Part shown: piece by piece, positions 27,215-36,047 of the stretch
Numbering within the stretch: position 1 is the first letter of the stretch
Layout: each line of letters begins with the position of its first letter
NCBI GenBank assembly: GCA_963805645.1
Contig: CAWDVA010000008.1
Coordinates: forward strand, 62,001-126,000
Length of the DNA: 64,000 nt
Source: CAVXEH01 sp963805645
Lineage (GTDB): Bacteria; Chloroflexota; Limnocylindria; QHBO01
Direction: 5' to 3'
The notes under the pieces: model-generated
Seen by the model: only the letters and a program-made list of their open reading frames with translations
Told to the model about the DNA's origin: nothing
Databases searched by the model: none
Position numbers and translations under genes: made by a program

Positions 27215-29260
27215 ATGGGACTGGCGAGACGGATCGGGCTGGGTCTGGCGGCCCGCGGCGAGGTGGACGAGGTGGTGGCCTGGAGCTGGGAGGCGCGCCG
27301 CGCCGGCCTGGACTCCGTCTGGATCCATGACTCGTACTTCGAGCGCGACGCGGTCTCCTACGTCTCGGCCATTGCGTCCGAGCTGGGGGCCGATGAGCGT
27401 GACGACGGCTTCCGCATCGCGCTGGGGGCAGTCAACCCGTTCACCCGCCACCCGGTGGTGCTGGCCATGACCGGATCGGCCCTTGACGAGATGGCGCCGG
27501 GCCGGATCGTCATGGGCATGGGCACCGGGCTGCCCCTGCGTCTCAAGCAGATGGGCATCCCCTATTCGCCGCACGACGCCGTGGCCCAGGTCAGCCGGGC
27601 CATGGACCAGATCCACACCCTGTGGGCCGGCGAGCGCCTGCCGTCGGCGACGGAGGGGCTGCCGCCTATCCAGCCCATGTTCGCCCCGCCGCACCGGATT
27701 CCCATCGTCATCGCCGCGTACCGCAAGGAGTTCGTGGCCCTCGCCGGCGAGAAGGCAGACGGCTACCTGGCGCGGCCGGCGGAGTCCATCAACTCGCTGC
27801 GCGGCATCATCGAGCGCCTGCGCCGCTCCGAGGCCGATGCGGGCCGCGAGGCGGGCACGGTCGAGACGGCGGGGTACCTGCTCTCGCTCGTTGACAACAG
27901 CCGCCGCGAGGCCCTGAACCGCGCCAAGCGCGAGCCGTTCGTGATCTACATGATGAGCGTGCTCTCGGATATCTCCCTCGCGCGCGCGGGCTTCGAACGC
28001 GAGCTGCGCGACCGGATCGCCGCCGCCTGGCGCGCGGAGGAGTTCCACACCGCCGCGGGCCTCATCCCCGATGAGCTGCTCGACGCGTTCATGCTGTGCG
28101 GGACGCGCGACCAGGTCGCGACCGGTGCCCTCGCCTTCCACGAGGAGACGGGCCTCGACCTGCCGCTCCTGCAGCCGGTGGTGCAGGAGGAGGCGCAGGT
28201 CACGGCTTTGCTCGATGCCGCCGGGATCTACGCACGCGTTCCGCAGGGCGCCGGACAGGCAGCGCCTGCCCCCGGCGCGACCGACCTCGGCGAGCCCGGC
28301 CCGGCGGCGCCGGTCGCGGGGCCGGAGATGACCGACCTGCGCAGCCCCTGGGAGCGCGTCCGTCGCCGGGTCGCCGCGATCTACGAGATCGCCCGGCCGT
28401 TCGCCTACACGGCATCGGTGATCCCGGTCGCAGCCGGTGGCGCGCTGGCCTGGGTCGACGGTCGCTTCAACCTGCCGCTCTTCCTGGCGGCCCTCGCCGG
28501 CGGCGTCCTGTTGCACACCGGCACGAACATCGTCAACGAGATCTACGACGTCCGCCACGGGATCGACGCCATCACCTCGCCACGCGCCAGCCACGCCATC
28601 GTCAAGGGCCGGATCAGCGAGTCCGCGGCCTACCGCATCGCGATCTTCGCCTTCGCCCTGGCCACGATCGTCGGTGTCGGGCTCATCGCCGCACGGGGCT
28701 GGCCGATCGCGGTGCTCGGGCTGGTCGGCCTCGCCGGCGGCTACTTCTACACGGCCCCGCCGTTCCAGTACAAGTTCCGCGCGCTCGGAGTGCCGCTCGT
28801 CTTCCTGCAGATGGGTCCGCTGATGACCGTCGGCGGCTACTACGCGGTCTCGGGCACCTGGTCGCCGATCGCACTCGTGCTCTCGATTCCCATCGGGCTG
28901 CTGGTGGCCGCGATCCTCCACGGCAACGAGTGGCGGGACATCAGCGAGGACACGCGGGCCGGGATCGCGACCCTCTCGAGCGAGATCGGCCGGACCTGGG
29001 CGCACTACTCGTACCTCGGCCTGACGCTGGGTGCCTACATCACCCTGGGGCTCGCCGTGGCCTTCGGCGCTCTCCCTCCCGCGACCCTGGTGGCCATCCT
29101 GTCGCTCCCGCTCCTCGTCATCGTCCTGCGCTCCGCGGAGCTGGGAGCGAGCGGCCAGGCGCGGGCCATCGCGATGATCGACCTCCAGACCGCGCGGCTC
29201 CACGAGACGTTCGGGGCGCTGCTGATCGTCGGCCTGCTGCTCAGCGTTCTCTTCCGATGA
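27215..29260 (+). CDS. Fusion of an F420-type LLM oxidoreductase and a MenA-like UbiA prenyltransferase
   Basis: 681 aa, two enzymes in one chain. Residues 1-345 are a luciferase-like (LLM) TIM barrel of the F420-dependent MER-like group (GLAARGEVDEVVAWSWEARRAG, VWIHDSYFERDAVSY, GRIVMGMGTGLPLRLKQMG, YLARPAESINSL). A Pro/Ala-rich linker spans about 345-385. Residues 390-681 are a UbiA membrane domain with about eight helices and both Asp motifs in MenA style: TNIVNEIYDVRHGID near 432 and HGNEWRDISEDTRAGIATL near 570. The second half should prenylate a naphthoate or similar head group for menaquinone; the first half should use F420 or FMN on an unknown substrate. Its stop overlaps the CPBP gene (ATGA). 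Confidence 0.9.
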   Translation: MGLARRIGLGLAARGEVDEVVAWSWEARRAGLDSVWIHDSYFERDAVSYVSAIASELGADERDDGFRIALGAVNPFTRHPVVLAMTGSALDEMAPGRIVMGMGTGLPLRLKQMGIPYSPHDAVAQVSRAMDQIHTLWAGERLPSATEGLPPIQPMFAPPHRIPIVIAAYRKEFVALAGEKADGYLARPAESINSLRGIIERLRRSEADAGREAGTVETAGYLLSLVDNSRREALNRAKREPFVIYMMSVLSDISLARAGFERELRDRIAAAWRAEEFHTAAGLIPDELLDAFMLCGTRDQVATGALAFHEETGLDLPLLQPVVQEEAQVTALLDAAGIYARVPQGAGQAAPAPGATDLGEPGPAAPVAGPEMTDLRSPWERVRRRVAAIYEIARPFAYTASVIPVAAGGALAWVDGRFNLPLFLAALAGGVLLHTGTNIVNEIYDVRHGIDAITSPRASHAIVKGRISESAAYRIAIFAFALATIVGVGLIAARGWPIAVLGLVGLAGGYFYTAPPFQYKFRALGVPLVFLQMGPLMTVGGYYAVSGTWSPIALVLSIPIGLLVAAILHGNEWRDISEDTRAGIATLSSEIGRTWAHYSYLGLTLGAYITLGLAVAFGALPPATLVAILSLPLLVIVLRSAELGASGQARAIAMIDLQTARLHETFGALLIVGLLLSVLFR

Positions 29261-29940
29261 GCGCCGAACACCCGCGGCGAGCGCCTTCGCCGGCGCTCGC
29301 CGCGCTGGGCCTGGGCCTGGCCCAGGCGGCCTTCGCCCTGACCTTCCGAGGGCCGCGGTCCCGGTTCTGGCAGCGGATGACGGCCACCGGGCTGACGCTG
29401 GGTGGTCTGGCGCTCGCCACGAGCCGCGACGCCCGCGAGGTGCGGTTCGGCCCGCGCGAGGTGGCCCTGGGGCTTGCGTCGGCGGCGACGCTGTATGCAA
29501 CCTTCCAGGTCGGCGACCGGTTCGCGCGGCGCTTCGTCCCTGGTGGCGATGCGCAGATCGGCGACATCTACACGTTGCGCGGGCTGCGGCCGCGTCCCGA
29601 GATCGCCGCGCGGTTGGCAGCCGTCATCGGTCCGGCGGAGGAGCTCTTCTGGCGCGGCTTCGTCCAGCCCGCCTTCGCGGCCCGAGCCGGTCGCTGGCGA
29701 GGGGCGGCCGCGGCTGCGGCCGCCTATGCGGGGGTCCACGTGGTCACGGGCAACTTCACCCTCTTCGGGGCCGCGGGGGTGGCCGGTGCCCACTGGTCTG
29801 CCCTGCGTGCCGCGGGCATGCCCATGGGCGCGCTGATCGTCAGCCACGTGGCCTGGGACATCTGGATCTTCCTGGTGCAGCCGACGGAGCCCGCCGGTCC
29901 CCAAGTGCGGCCGCCGGCCCCCGCGCCCATCGCAGGCTGA
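29257..29940 (+). CDS. CPBP (CAAX/Abi-type) intramembrane protease-like protein
   Basis: 227 aa, several hydrophobic helices. The family's catalytic motifs are visible: GPAEELFWRGFVQ near residue 127 (EExxxR), YAGVHVVTGNF near 158, and VSHVAWDIWIFL near 193 (HxxxD). It is likely a membrane metalloprotease of the CPBP family, some of which process prenylated or hydrophobic substrates. The ATG at 29257 overlaps the stop of the LLM-MenA fusion, so it is coupled to it. A very Pro/Ala-rich C-terminal tail follows. The target is unknown. Confidence 0.85.
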   Translation: MSAEHPRRAPSPALAALGLGLAQAAFALTFRGPRSRFWQRMTATGLTLGGLALATSRDAREVRFGPREVALGLASAATLYATFQVGDRFARRFVPGGDAQIGDIYTLRGLRPRPEIAARLAAVIGPAEELFWRGFVQPAFAARAGRWRGAAAAAAAYAGVHVVTGNFTLFGAAGVAGAHWSALRAAGMPMGALIVSHVAWDIWIFLVQPTEPAGPQVRPPAPAPIAG

Positions 29941-29953
29941 GTCCGGAAGGCGT

Positions 29954-30439
29954 TCAGCCCGTTGCGGGCGTGTGCTCCAGCAGGGTCATGCTGAAGACGA
30001 TGGCCCCGTGGATCTCCTGTTCGAGTCGGACCGGCTGGCCGGGGAGATCTCGCGCGAACCAGAAGCGCCAGGTGCCATCCTCATCTCGGCGGGCGTACCG
30101 CAGACAGTCGAAGGTGCCTGCCGGAAGGTGGATCGCCTCTTCCCCGCGGACCGTGCTCGCCCGCGGGAACGAGGCGTGCTCCTGGAGCTCGAGCCATGTC
30201 GAACGGCGGCGTTCCGGCTCGCCAAGGGCCTGGCCGTCTGGATCCTCCACCCACGCCTCCTGCTCGCTCCACTCGGCGTCGGCCGAGACGTAGCGCACGA
30301 CCCGGACCGCCGGATCGGCTCCGGCGCGCTCCACGCGGAACCGCAGCGTGCGGCCGGGCCGGCAGGCGTCGCGGATCTCCGCCGCCGTGAACGGCGTCGG
30401 AAGGTGGTCGGGGTAGAGCTGGTGCGGATCGGCGTCCAT
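29954..30439 (-). CDS. Hypothetical protein in the CFA synthase cluster
   Basis: 161 aa, soluble, no signal peptide. Visible blocks: LPTPFTAAEIRDACRPGRTLRFRVE near residue 14, AEWSEQEAWVEDPDG near 55, LPAGTFDCLRYARRDEDGTWRFWFA near 105 and EIHGAIVFSMTLLEH at the end. The TFDCLRYxR pattern and the beta-rich look recall proteins that bind lipids or cell-wall polymers, but I cannot name a family. Its ATG shares a base with the stop of the CFA synthase (TGATG), so the two are translated together and probably work together. Confidence 0.6.
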   Translation of the reverse strand: MDADPHQLYPDHLPTPFTAAEIRDACRPGRTLRFRVERAGADPAVRVVRYVSADAEWSEQEAWVEDPDGQALGEPERRRSTWLELQEHASFPRASTVRGEEAIHLPAGTFDCLRYARRDEDGTWRFWFARDLPGQPVRLEQEIHGAIVFSMTLLEHTPATG

Positions 30440-31818
30440 CAGCGCCAGTCGGGTATCGGCGGCGCATCCGACGAGCCGTCCGCCCGCGGCAGGGCCAGCA
30501 GCTGCTGGTGGACGTCGAGGCTGGCGGTCTCGAAGCCGATGGTGGCGCCCGCCATGTAGAGGCGCCAGGTCCGCGCCACCGTCTCCCCGCCGGCCGCGAC
30601 CGCCTCGTCCCAGCGGCGCTCGAGATTGGCCACCCAGTGGCGCAGGGTGCGCGCGTAATGAGGTCGCAGCGACTCCACGTGCCGCACCTCGAATCCCGCT
30701 CCCTGTGCGGCGGTGAGCATCACCGGCAGCGGCAGCAGCTCGCCGTCGGGGAAGACATACGCGTCGACGAACGAGCGGCGACCGGCCACCCTGCCCAGCG
30801 GCCCGGGGAGCAGACCGCCGCCGGCCGGAGCCATCCGCGCCGGCTGGGCGGTGATGGCGTGGTTCAGGAACAGCCCCCCGGGCTCGAGGCAGTCGTGCGC
30901 CGCTGCGAAGTAGGCGGGCATCCGCCGTTCGCCTACGTGCTCCGCCATGCCGATGCTGGCGACGCGGTCGAACTGCCCCAGCGAGGCAGGCGCATCGCGG
31001 TAGTCCATCAGCTCGACGCGCAGCCGGTTGCCGAAGCCGGCGGCCGCGATGCGCTCCTCCGCGAGGGTCTGCTGGTGCTGGGCGAGGGTGATACCGACCG
31101 CCGTCAGCGCCGGGAAGCGCTCGGCAGCGCGGATGAGGAGGCCGCCCCAGCCACAGCCGATGTCCAGCAGTCGCATGCCGTCGCGGACGCCGAGCTTGTC
31201 GAGGACCAGGTCCAGCTTCGCCTCCTGGGCTTCGTCGAGCGACGCGTCATCGGTGCGGAAGTAGGCGCAGCTGTAGACCATCCGCTCCCCGAGCCAGAGC
31301 GCGTAGAACTCGTTGCCGACGTCGTAGTGGAAGCGGACGGCCTGGCTGTCGCGCGTCGCCGAATGCCGCTCGCCCCCGAGCACCGCGGCGACGCGTCCGT
31401 CCTGGGGCGCCGGGGCATCGTGGAGCTCGCGGAGCCGCAGCGCCATCCGTCCCCAGTCGGCGGCGCTCAGCGGCAGCTCGCCGATGCGGTCCGGCAGCGA
31501 CGCGAAAGCGAGGATGTCGCCGTCGACGTCGAAGTCGCCATGGACGAACGCTTCACCGATGGCGAGGTCTGTGGGCGGCAGGAGCATCCGCCGCAGGGCT
31601 CCGGGGCGCCTGATCACGAGGGTGAAGCGCGGGTCCGCGGTCGATGGCGCCCGGAACCCACGTCCGTCCCAGAATCGGATCGCGAAGTCCCGCCGATCGC
31701 CGATCGCCGCGAGCATGGGGGCGATGGCGCGCGCCGCCTGGGTTACCCGGGGATCCGCGGTCGGCACCGGGTTCGGCGCCGCCTGGGCGCGGGAAGACGA
31801 CTCGAGTGCTGCGGTCAT
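30439..31818 (-). CDS. cfa: Cyclopropane-fatty-acyl-phospholipid synthase family methyltransferase
   Basis: 459 aa, longer than the E. coli enzyme by an N-terminal extension. Residues 1-130 are the substrate-binding region (RRMLLPPTDLAIGEAFVHGDFDVDGD). Residues 165-440 are the SAM-dependent catalytic part: VRFHYDVGNEFYALWLGERMVYSC near 162, LLDIGCGWGGLLIRAAERF near 218, ITLAQHQ near 245, IGMAEHVGERRMP near 290 and HYARTLRHWVANLERRW near 395. It methylates unsaturated acyl chains in membrane lipids from S-adenosylmethionine. It is flanked by a DUF427 gene upstream and the hypothetical gene downstream. Confidence 0.88.
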   Translation of the reverse strand: MTAALESSSRAQAAPNPVPTADPRVTQAARAIAPMLAAIGDRRDFAIRFWDGRGFRAPSTADPRFTLVIRRPGALRRMLLPPTDLAIGEAFVHGDFDVDGDILAFASLPDRIGELPLSAADWGRMALRLRELHDAPAPQDGRVAAVLGGERHSATRDSQAVRFHYDVGNEFYALWLGERMVYSCAYFRTDDASLDEAQEAKLDLVLDKLGVRDGMRLLDIGCGWGGLLIRAAERFPALTAVGITLAQHQQTLAEERIAAAGFGNRLRVELMDYRDAPASLGQFDRVASIGMAEHVGERRMPAYFAAAHDCLEPGGLFLNHAITAQPARMAPAGGGLLPGPLGRVAGRRSFVDAYVFPDGELLPLPVMLTAAQGAGFEVRHVESLRPHYARTLRHWVANLERRWDEAVAAGGETVARTWRLYMAGATIGFETASLDVHQQLLALPRADGSSDAPPIPDWR

Positions 31819-31878
31819 GTGCGCATCCTCGCCCGGAGGCGCGCGAGTGTCCAGCGTGCCATTCCCGTGCCGCAGGCG

Positions 31879-32388
31879 TCACCACGCCTCGGTGCCGGGC
31901 TCGCCCTTGAACGGACCGACCACCTCGCTCGTGATCCAGCCGCCGTAGTAGCGCCCCGGCTGAGGCCGCACCCGCTCGCCGGCCACCCGGCAGTCGTCCA
32001 CCCGGGATGCGTAGAAGGCGATCGCGCCGCGGATCACCCCGTAGGCCGGCGACGGGTCCGGGTAGCTCCATGCCGCCCGCGGGATGCGTGTCCCGCCGAT
32101 GACCAGGTCGAAGTGCTCCGCGATGCCCTTCCATTCACAGAAGGTCCGGTGGCCCGATGGTAGGAGGAGATCCACTCGGACATCGTCGGGCGGCAGGTAC
32201 CAGCAGGGCGGACCGGCCGTTTCCAGCACCCGGTGCGCGCGCCGAGAGCGGGCGATCACGATGCCCGCGTGCGCGACCTGGACCTCCCTGCCGTCCGCGA
32301 CGACGGCCGGGGGTCGGGGATAGTCCCAGACCGATTCCTGCCCGGGTCCGGGTGCCGTCCGTTCGGGCCGGGGTGGGTGCTCGTTCAT
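31879..32388 (-). CDS. DUF427 domain protein
   Basis: 169 aa. The DUF427 beta-fold spans about 25-160: ESVWDYPRPP, HAGIVIARSRRAHRVLETAGPP, CWYLPPDDVRVDLL, TFCEWKGIAEHFDLVI and GAIAFYASRVDDCRV. The family is widespread in high-GC bacteria, often near lipid genes, and its function is not established. The ATG at 32388 overlaps the stop of the upstream membrane protein (32385) as ATGA; 60 bp separate it from the CFA synthase, so it may be an operon partner in lipid modification. Confidence 0.85.
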   Translation of the reverse strand: MNEHPPRPERTAPGPGQESVWDYPRPPAVVADGREVQVAHAGIVIARSRRAHRVLETAGPPCWYLPPDDVRVDLLLPSGHRTFCEWKGIAEHFDLVIGGTRIPRAAWSYPDPSPAYGVIRGAIAFYASRVDDCRVAGERVRPQPGRYYGGWITSEVVGPFKGEPGTEAW

Positions 32389-33779
32389 CTCGGTCCACTC
32401 CGTCGTCGCCCACGGCCGGGGCCCTCGCGGAGCGGTGCGAGGATCGCCTCGGCGCGATCACGCGTCTCGGCGTTGTCGAAGACGAGGCGTGCATCGCTAC
32501 CGAACCAGTGCAGCCAGAGCGCGGGCCGTCGGCTCCGCACGGTGTGGACCATCCCCCGATCGAGATTGGTCATGGCGCCGCCGGTCGATGGGAGCCCGAT
32601 CTCGTACGGCCCCGCCGGGAGGTCGAGGCGCAGCCGCGGGCCCATGCCGCGATCCGGTTCCAGGCTGCCGGGAAGATCCTCGACGTCGAGGGGTCCGCCG
32701 CGCGTCCGCGAGAGCCTGCCGCTCACGCGGGCGGAGACCGGCGCCGGCTCGGCCGGCGGCTCGGGCGTGGACGGACCGGTGACCGGCGCGCGCTCGAGCT
32801 CGAAGACCGGGTACCCGACCCGGCGTCCAACCAGGAGCAGCGCTGCGAGCACCAGCAGGAGGAGGGGCGCCAGCCACAGGCGATCGACGGGGAGCCGCGG
32901 GTCGTGGTCGAGGTAGGCGAACTCCAGGACGTTGGCCCAGCCCAGGAGCCGCGACACCCACGGCAGGGTCAGCAGGCTCTGCAGCTCCGCCTGCGCCCGG
33001 ACCTGGCGCCCCACCACGTGGATCGGGGTGTCGGACGCCGGATAGGTGGTCTGGAACAGCAGTGGGCGCCGGCCGTCATCGGTCACCAGCTGCAGGAATC
33101 CCCCGCCGCCAACGGCGAGGCTGCGGACGTTGCAGGCGGATGCGGCCGCATCGGCGGTTGACCCCGCTGCCTCGCAGGTCGCGATGCCGACGCCGGGGAA
33201 CCCCAGGTGGATGCGGACCAGGGTCCCGGCGTCCAGCCCCGCCAGGTCGGTGGCGGAGCCGACCGAGCGGATGCTCCCCTCGGGCGACGGCTCCTCGGCG
33301 AGGTAGCGGCCGGCGGTGTCGGTCAGGTCGCCAGGCAGCCAGCCGTGGCGCTCCAGCGCGGCGCGGGCATTGGCCACCTGGCCCGGATCGATCAGCACGC
33401 GCGCGACGACGGTGCGATCCTCGAACCCGCCGGGCGGGACGGGGGAGCGCACCAGGGCCACCCGCGCATCGGCGAGGCTGTCGCGGACCGCGTAGTACCA
33501 GGTGGGATCGCCCGATGCACTTGGTGGTGCATCGAGCGGGACGCGGAAGGCCAGCGCGTCGACCTCCAGGAGGGACACGTCGGTGCCGGTCAGGCGGTCG
33601 ACGAAGTCGCCGGCCGAGGTGCGGGTAACGATGAGCTCGGCGCCCGCCTGGAAGGCCGGGATGGTGGAGACCACCACGAGCAGCCCGACAAGGGCGGGAA
33701 CGACGCTCGGTCGGGGATCGGTCCGCCGTCGTGAGCCGACCAGGATGGCGATGAGCGAGGCCGCGGCGAGGACTGCCAC
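32385..33779 (-). CDS. Hypothetical membrane protein with large extracytoplasmic region
   Basis: At least 464 aa; I do not recognise a family. N-terminal helices (VLAAASLIAILVGS; VPALVGLLVVVSTIPAF) precede a large region (60-285) that is probably outside the membrane, with one Cys pair near 190-205. Another helix (LWLAPLLLLVLAALLLVG) comes near 300, and then a soluble C-terminus follows. The start is uncertain. The reading frame stays open with good membrane-like sequence (LLATALIIGGLALAPSAF) for about 85 codons upstream of the GTG at 33779, back to a stop near 34036, but I see no ATG, GTG or TTG in it. Either the start is unusual or a frameshift lies upstream. Confidence 0.6.
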   Translation of the reverse strand: MAVLAAASLIAILVGSRRRTDPRPSVVPALVGLLVVVSTIPAFQAGAELIVTRTSAGDFVDRLTGTDVSLLEVDALAFRVPLDAPPSASGDPTWYYAVRDSLADARVALVRSPVPPGGFEDRTVVARVLIDPGQVANARAALERHGWLPGDLTDTAGRYLAEEPSPEGSIRSVGSATDLAGLDAGTLVRIHLGFPGVGIATCEAAGSTADAAASACNVRSLAVGGGGFLQLVTDDGRRPLLFQTTYPASDTPIHVVGRQVRAQAELQSLLTLPWVSRLLGWANVLEFAYLDHDPRLPVDRLWLAPLLLLVLAALLLVGRRVGYPVFELERAPVTGPSTPEPPAEPAPVSARVSGRLSRTRGGPLDVEDLPGSLEPDRGMGPRLRLDLPAGPYEIGLPSTGGAMTNLDRGMVHTVRSRRPALWLHWFGSDARLVFDNAETRDRAEAILAPLREGPGRGRRRSGPR

Positions 33780-34062
33780 CGCCCACGGCAGGTAGATGCT
33801 GAAGTCGCTGAAGGCCGAGGGGGCCAGCGCCAGCCCGCCAATGATGAGCGCCGTCGCCAGGAGGCCGGCCGCGAGCGGCGCTGCACGGCGCGCCGCGGGT
33901 GCCGCCCCGCCGAAGGCGATGTCGACGAGGGCGTCGATCCCGCGCGGCAGGGCGCCGAGGAGCGTCCGCAGACGGATGATGAGCGTGGCCTCCGCTGGAG
34001 CAGGTCCAGTAGGTACTAGGCGGCGCGACGCCGTCGGGGTTCACACCACGGTGCGGCGATCC

Positions 34063-34482
34063 TCAGCCGAGCGACCAGTCGGTGCCGTCCCAGTATGCAT
34101 GCAGCAGGTCGCCCTGGGTGCCGCGCGCGAAGACGTCGATGCGGTCCGGTCCCCAGGAGCAGGCGGCCGGGTCGGAGGCGAGTGAGCCGCCGAGCGACTC
34201 CCAGGGCTGCCAGCCGTCCGGCTGGTACCAGCGGTGCCACAGCGCGCCGTCCCGGCCGCGCGCGAACAGGTCGATCCGCTCGGCGCCCCACGAGCACGCG
34301 GCCGGATCTCCGCTCAGCTCCCCGCCCAGGGGCTCCCAGTCGTGCCATCGGCTCCCGTCCCAGTACCGGTTCCAGAGCTGGCCGTCGGCGAAGATGGCGA
34401 ACACCTGCATCTCGTTCTCGGCCCATGTGGTGACCGCCGGCGCCGAGACCGGCGCACCCCCGAGTGACTCCCAATCGCTCAC
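34063..34482 (-). CDS. Three-repeat lectin-like protein (PLL/DUF346-type beta-propeller blades)
   Basis: 139 aa made of three repeats of about 46 residues. Each has a W(E/D)SLGG-type start, a DPAACSWG or similar core, a DLFARGxDGxLWHRxY strand and a GW/DW end. This is the blade pattern of PLL-type fucose/galactose lectins and DUF346 repeats. A full PLL propeller has about seven blades, so three suggest oligomer assembly or a truncated gene. There is no signal peptide. The GTG at 34482 has AAAGGAG six nt upstream. It is divergent from tryptophanase with only 94 bp between. Confidence 0.75.
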   Translation of the reverse strand: MSDWESLGGAPVSAPAVTTWAENEMQVFAIFADGQLWNRYWDGSRWHDWEPLGGELSGDPAACSWGAERIDLFARGRDGALWHRWYQPDGWQPWESLGGSLASDPAACSWGPDRIDVFARGTQGDLLHAYWDGTDWSLG

Positions 34483-34563
34483 GTGGACTCCTTTCCGGTG
34501 TGGACCGATCGCATCGTACCCGGGCGGTGACGATCGGCAGCTTCGAGCGCGCCGATGGAGGGG

Positions 34564-34569
34564 TAGAGT
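34564..34569 (+). promoter_or_regulatory. -10 box (TAGAGT) for tryptophanase, leaderless start
   Basis: TAGAGT ends 7 nt before the ATG at 34577, so the mRNA should begin at or one base before the start codon. Confidence 0.55.
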
Positions 34570-34576
34570 CCTCAGC

Positions 34577-35956
34577 ATGCCTGACTGGAAGACGATCATC
34601 GAGCCGTTCCGGATCAAGAGCGTCGAGCCGATCCGGATGACGACCCCGGAGGAGCGCCAGGCCAAGCTCGAAGCGGCCGGCTACAACATCTTCAACCTCC
34701 ACTCCGATGACGTGCTCATCGACCTCCTGACCGACTCCGGGACGGGCGCGATGTCGTCCGCGCAGTGGGCCGGGATCCAGCGCGGCGATGAGTCCTACGC
34801 GGGGTCGCCGTCCTGGTATCGCTTCCTGGCCGCCGTCCAGGAGCTGTTCCCGTTCAAGCACGTGATCCCCACCCACCAGGGTCGCGCGGCGGAGAAGATC
34901 CTCTTCACCGTGGTGGGCGGCCCCGGCAAGGTGGTGCCCTCCAACACGCACTTCGATACGACCCGCGCCAACGTGGAGCACTCGGGCGCGGAGGCGGTGG
35001 ACGTGGTCATCGAGGAGGGGCGGCATCCGGCCACCATCCACCCGTTCAAGGGCAACGTGGACGTGGACGCGCTCGATGCCCTCATCCGCGAGCGCGGCCC
35101 GGAGAACGTGCCGGTGGTGATGGTCACCGTCACGAACAACTCGGGCGGGGGACAGCCGGTCAGCCTGGAGAACCTGCGCGCGGTGCGCGAGGTGTGTGAC
35201 CGATACGGGCTGCCGCTCTTCCTCGACGCATGCCGCTTCGCGGAGAACGCCTGGTTCATCAAGCAGCGCGAGCCTGGCTACGCCGATGTCCCGGTTCGCG
35301 AGATCGTGCGCCAGATGGCGGCCTGCGCCGATGGCATGACCATGTCGGCCAAGAAGGACGCCATCGCCAACATCGGCGGCTGGCTGGCGATGAACGACGA
35401 TGCCTGGGCCGAGCAGTGCCGGAACATGCTGATCCTGACGGAGGGCTTCCCGACCTACGGCGGCCTGGCGGGCCGCGACCTGGAGGCCATCGCCCAGGGC
35501 CTGTCGGAGGTCGTCGAGGAGGACTACCTCCGGTACCGGATCCGATCGACCGCGTACCTGGGCGACGCGCTGGTCAGCTCCGGCGTTCCGTGCGTGCAGC
35601 CCATCGGCGGACACGCGGTCTACATCGATGCCGCCGCCCTGCTCCCGCACATCCCGCCACTGGAGTACCCGGGCCAGTCACTCGCCGTGGAGCTCTACCG
35701 CGAGGGCGGCATCCGGGGTTGCGAGATCGGGACGGTCATGTTCGGCATGCACCCCGACGGGACGGAGTCGCCGGCGACCATGGAGCTGGTGCGCCTCGCC
35801 ATCCCGCGGCGGGTCTACACCCAGTCGCACATCGACTACGTGATCGAGGTGGTCCAGGCGGTCGCTGTCCGGGCCGGGGAGCTGCGCGGGATGCGGATCG
35901 TCCAGCAGCCCGCGGCGCTGCGCCACTTCACGGCGCGCTTCGAGCCGCTCGTCTGA
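34577..35956 (+). CDS. tnaA: Tryptophanase / tyrosine phenol-lyase family beta-eliminating lyase
   Basis: 459 aa, the usual family length. PLP-enzyme features: THQGRAAE near residue 100, TVTNNSGGGQPVS near 182, FLDACRFAENAWF near 215 and MTMSAKKDAIANIGGW near 256, which holds the PLP lysine. The C-terminal GGHAVYIDA and ELYREGGIRGCEIGTVMFG stretch is typical. The enzyme splits tryptophan to indole, pyruvate and ammonia, or tyrosine to phenol; sequence alone leaves both open, with tryptophanase more likely. The start at 34577 is set by the -10 box TAGAGT. It stands alone, with no permease or leader peptide beside it. Confidence 0.88.
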   Translation: MPDWKTIIEPFRIKSVEPIRMTTPEERQAKLEAAGYNIFNLHSDDVLIDLLTDSGTGAMSSAQWAGIQRGDESYAGSPSWYRFLAAVQELFPFKHVIPTHQGRAAEKILFTVVGGPGKVVPSNTHFDTTRANVEHSGAEAVDVVIEEGRHPATIHPFKGNVDVDALDALIRERGPENVPVVMVTVTNNSGGGQPVSLENLRAVREVCDRYGLPLFLDACRFAENAWFIKQREPGYADVPVREIVRQMAACADGMTMSAKKDAIANIGGWLAMNDDAWAEQCRNMLILTEGFPTYGGLAGRDLEAIAQGLSEVVEEDYLRYRIRSTAYLGDALVSSGVPCVQPIGGHAVYIDAAALLPHIPPLEYPGQSLAVELYREGGIRGCEIGTVMFGMHPDGTESPATMELVRLAIPRRVYTQSHIDYVIEVVQAVAVRAGELRGMRIVQQPAALRHFTARFEPLV

Positions 35957-36024
35957 CCGGGCGCGAAGCCAGGGTGAGCTCTGCGGCCGGGGTGATCGCA
36001 CACCAGCAATGGTGCCGCGGGGAA

Positions 36025-36041
36025 CCGGGGCCACGCCCCGG
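36025..36041. terminator. Hairpin between tryptophanase and SppA
   Basis: CCGGGGC (36025-36031) pairs with GCCCCGG (36035-36041) around CAC, between convergent genes. No T-tract. Confidence 0.45.
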
Positions 36042-36047
36042 CGGGCG

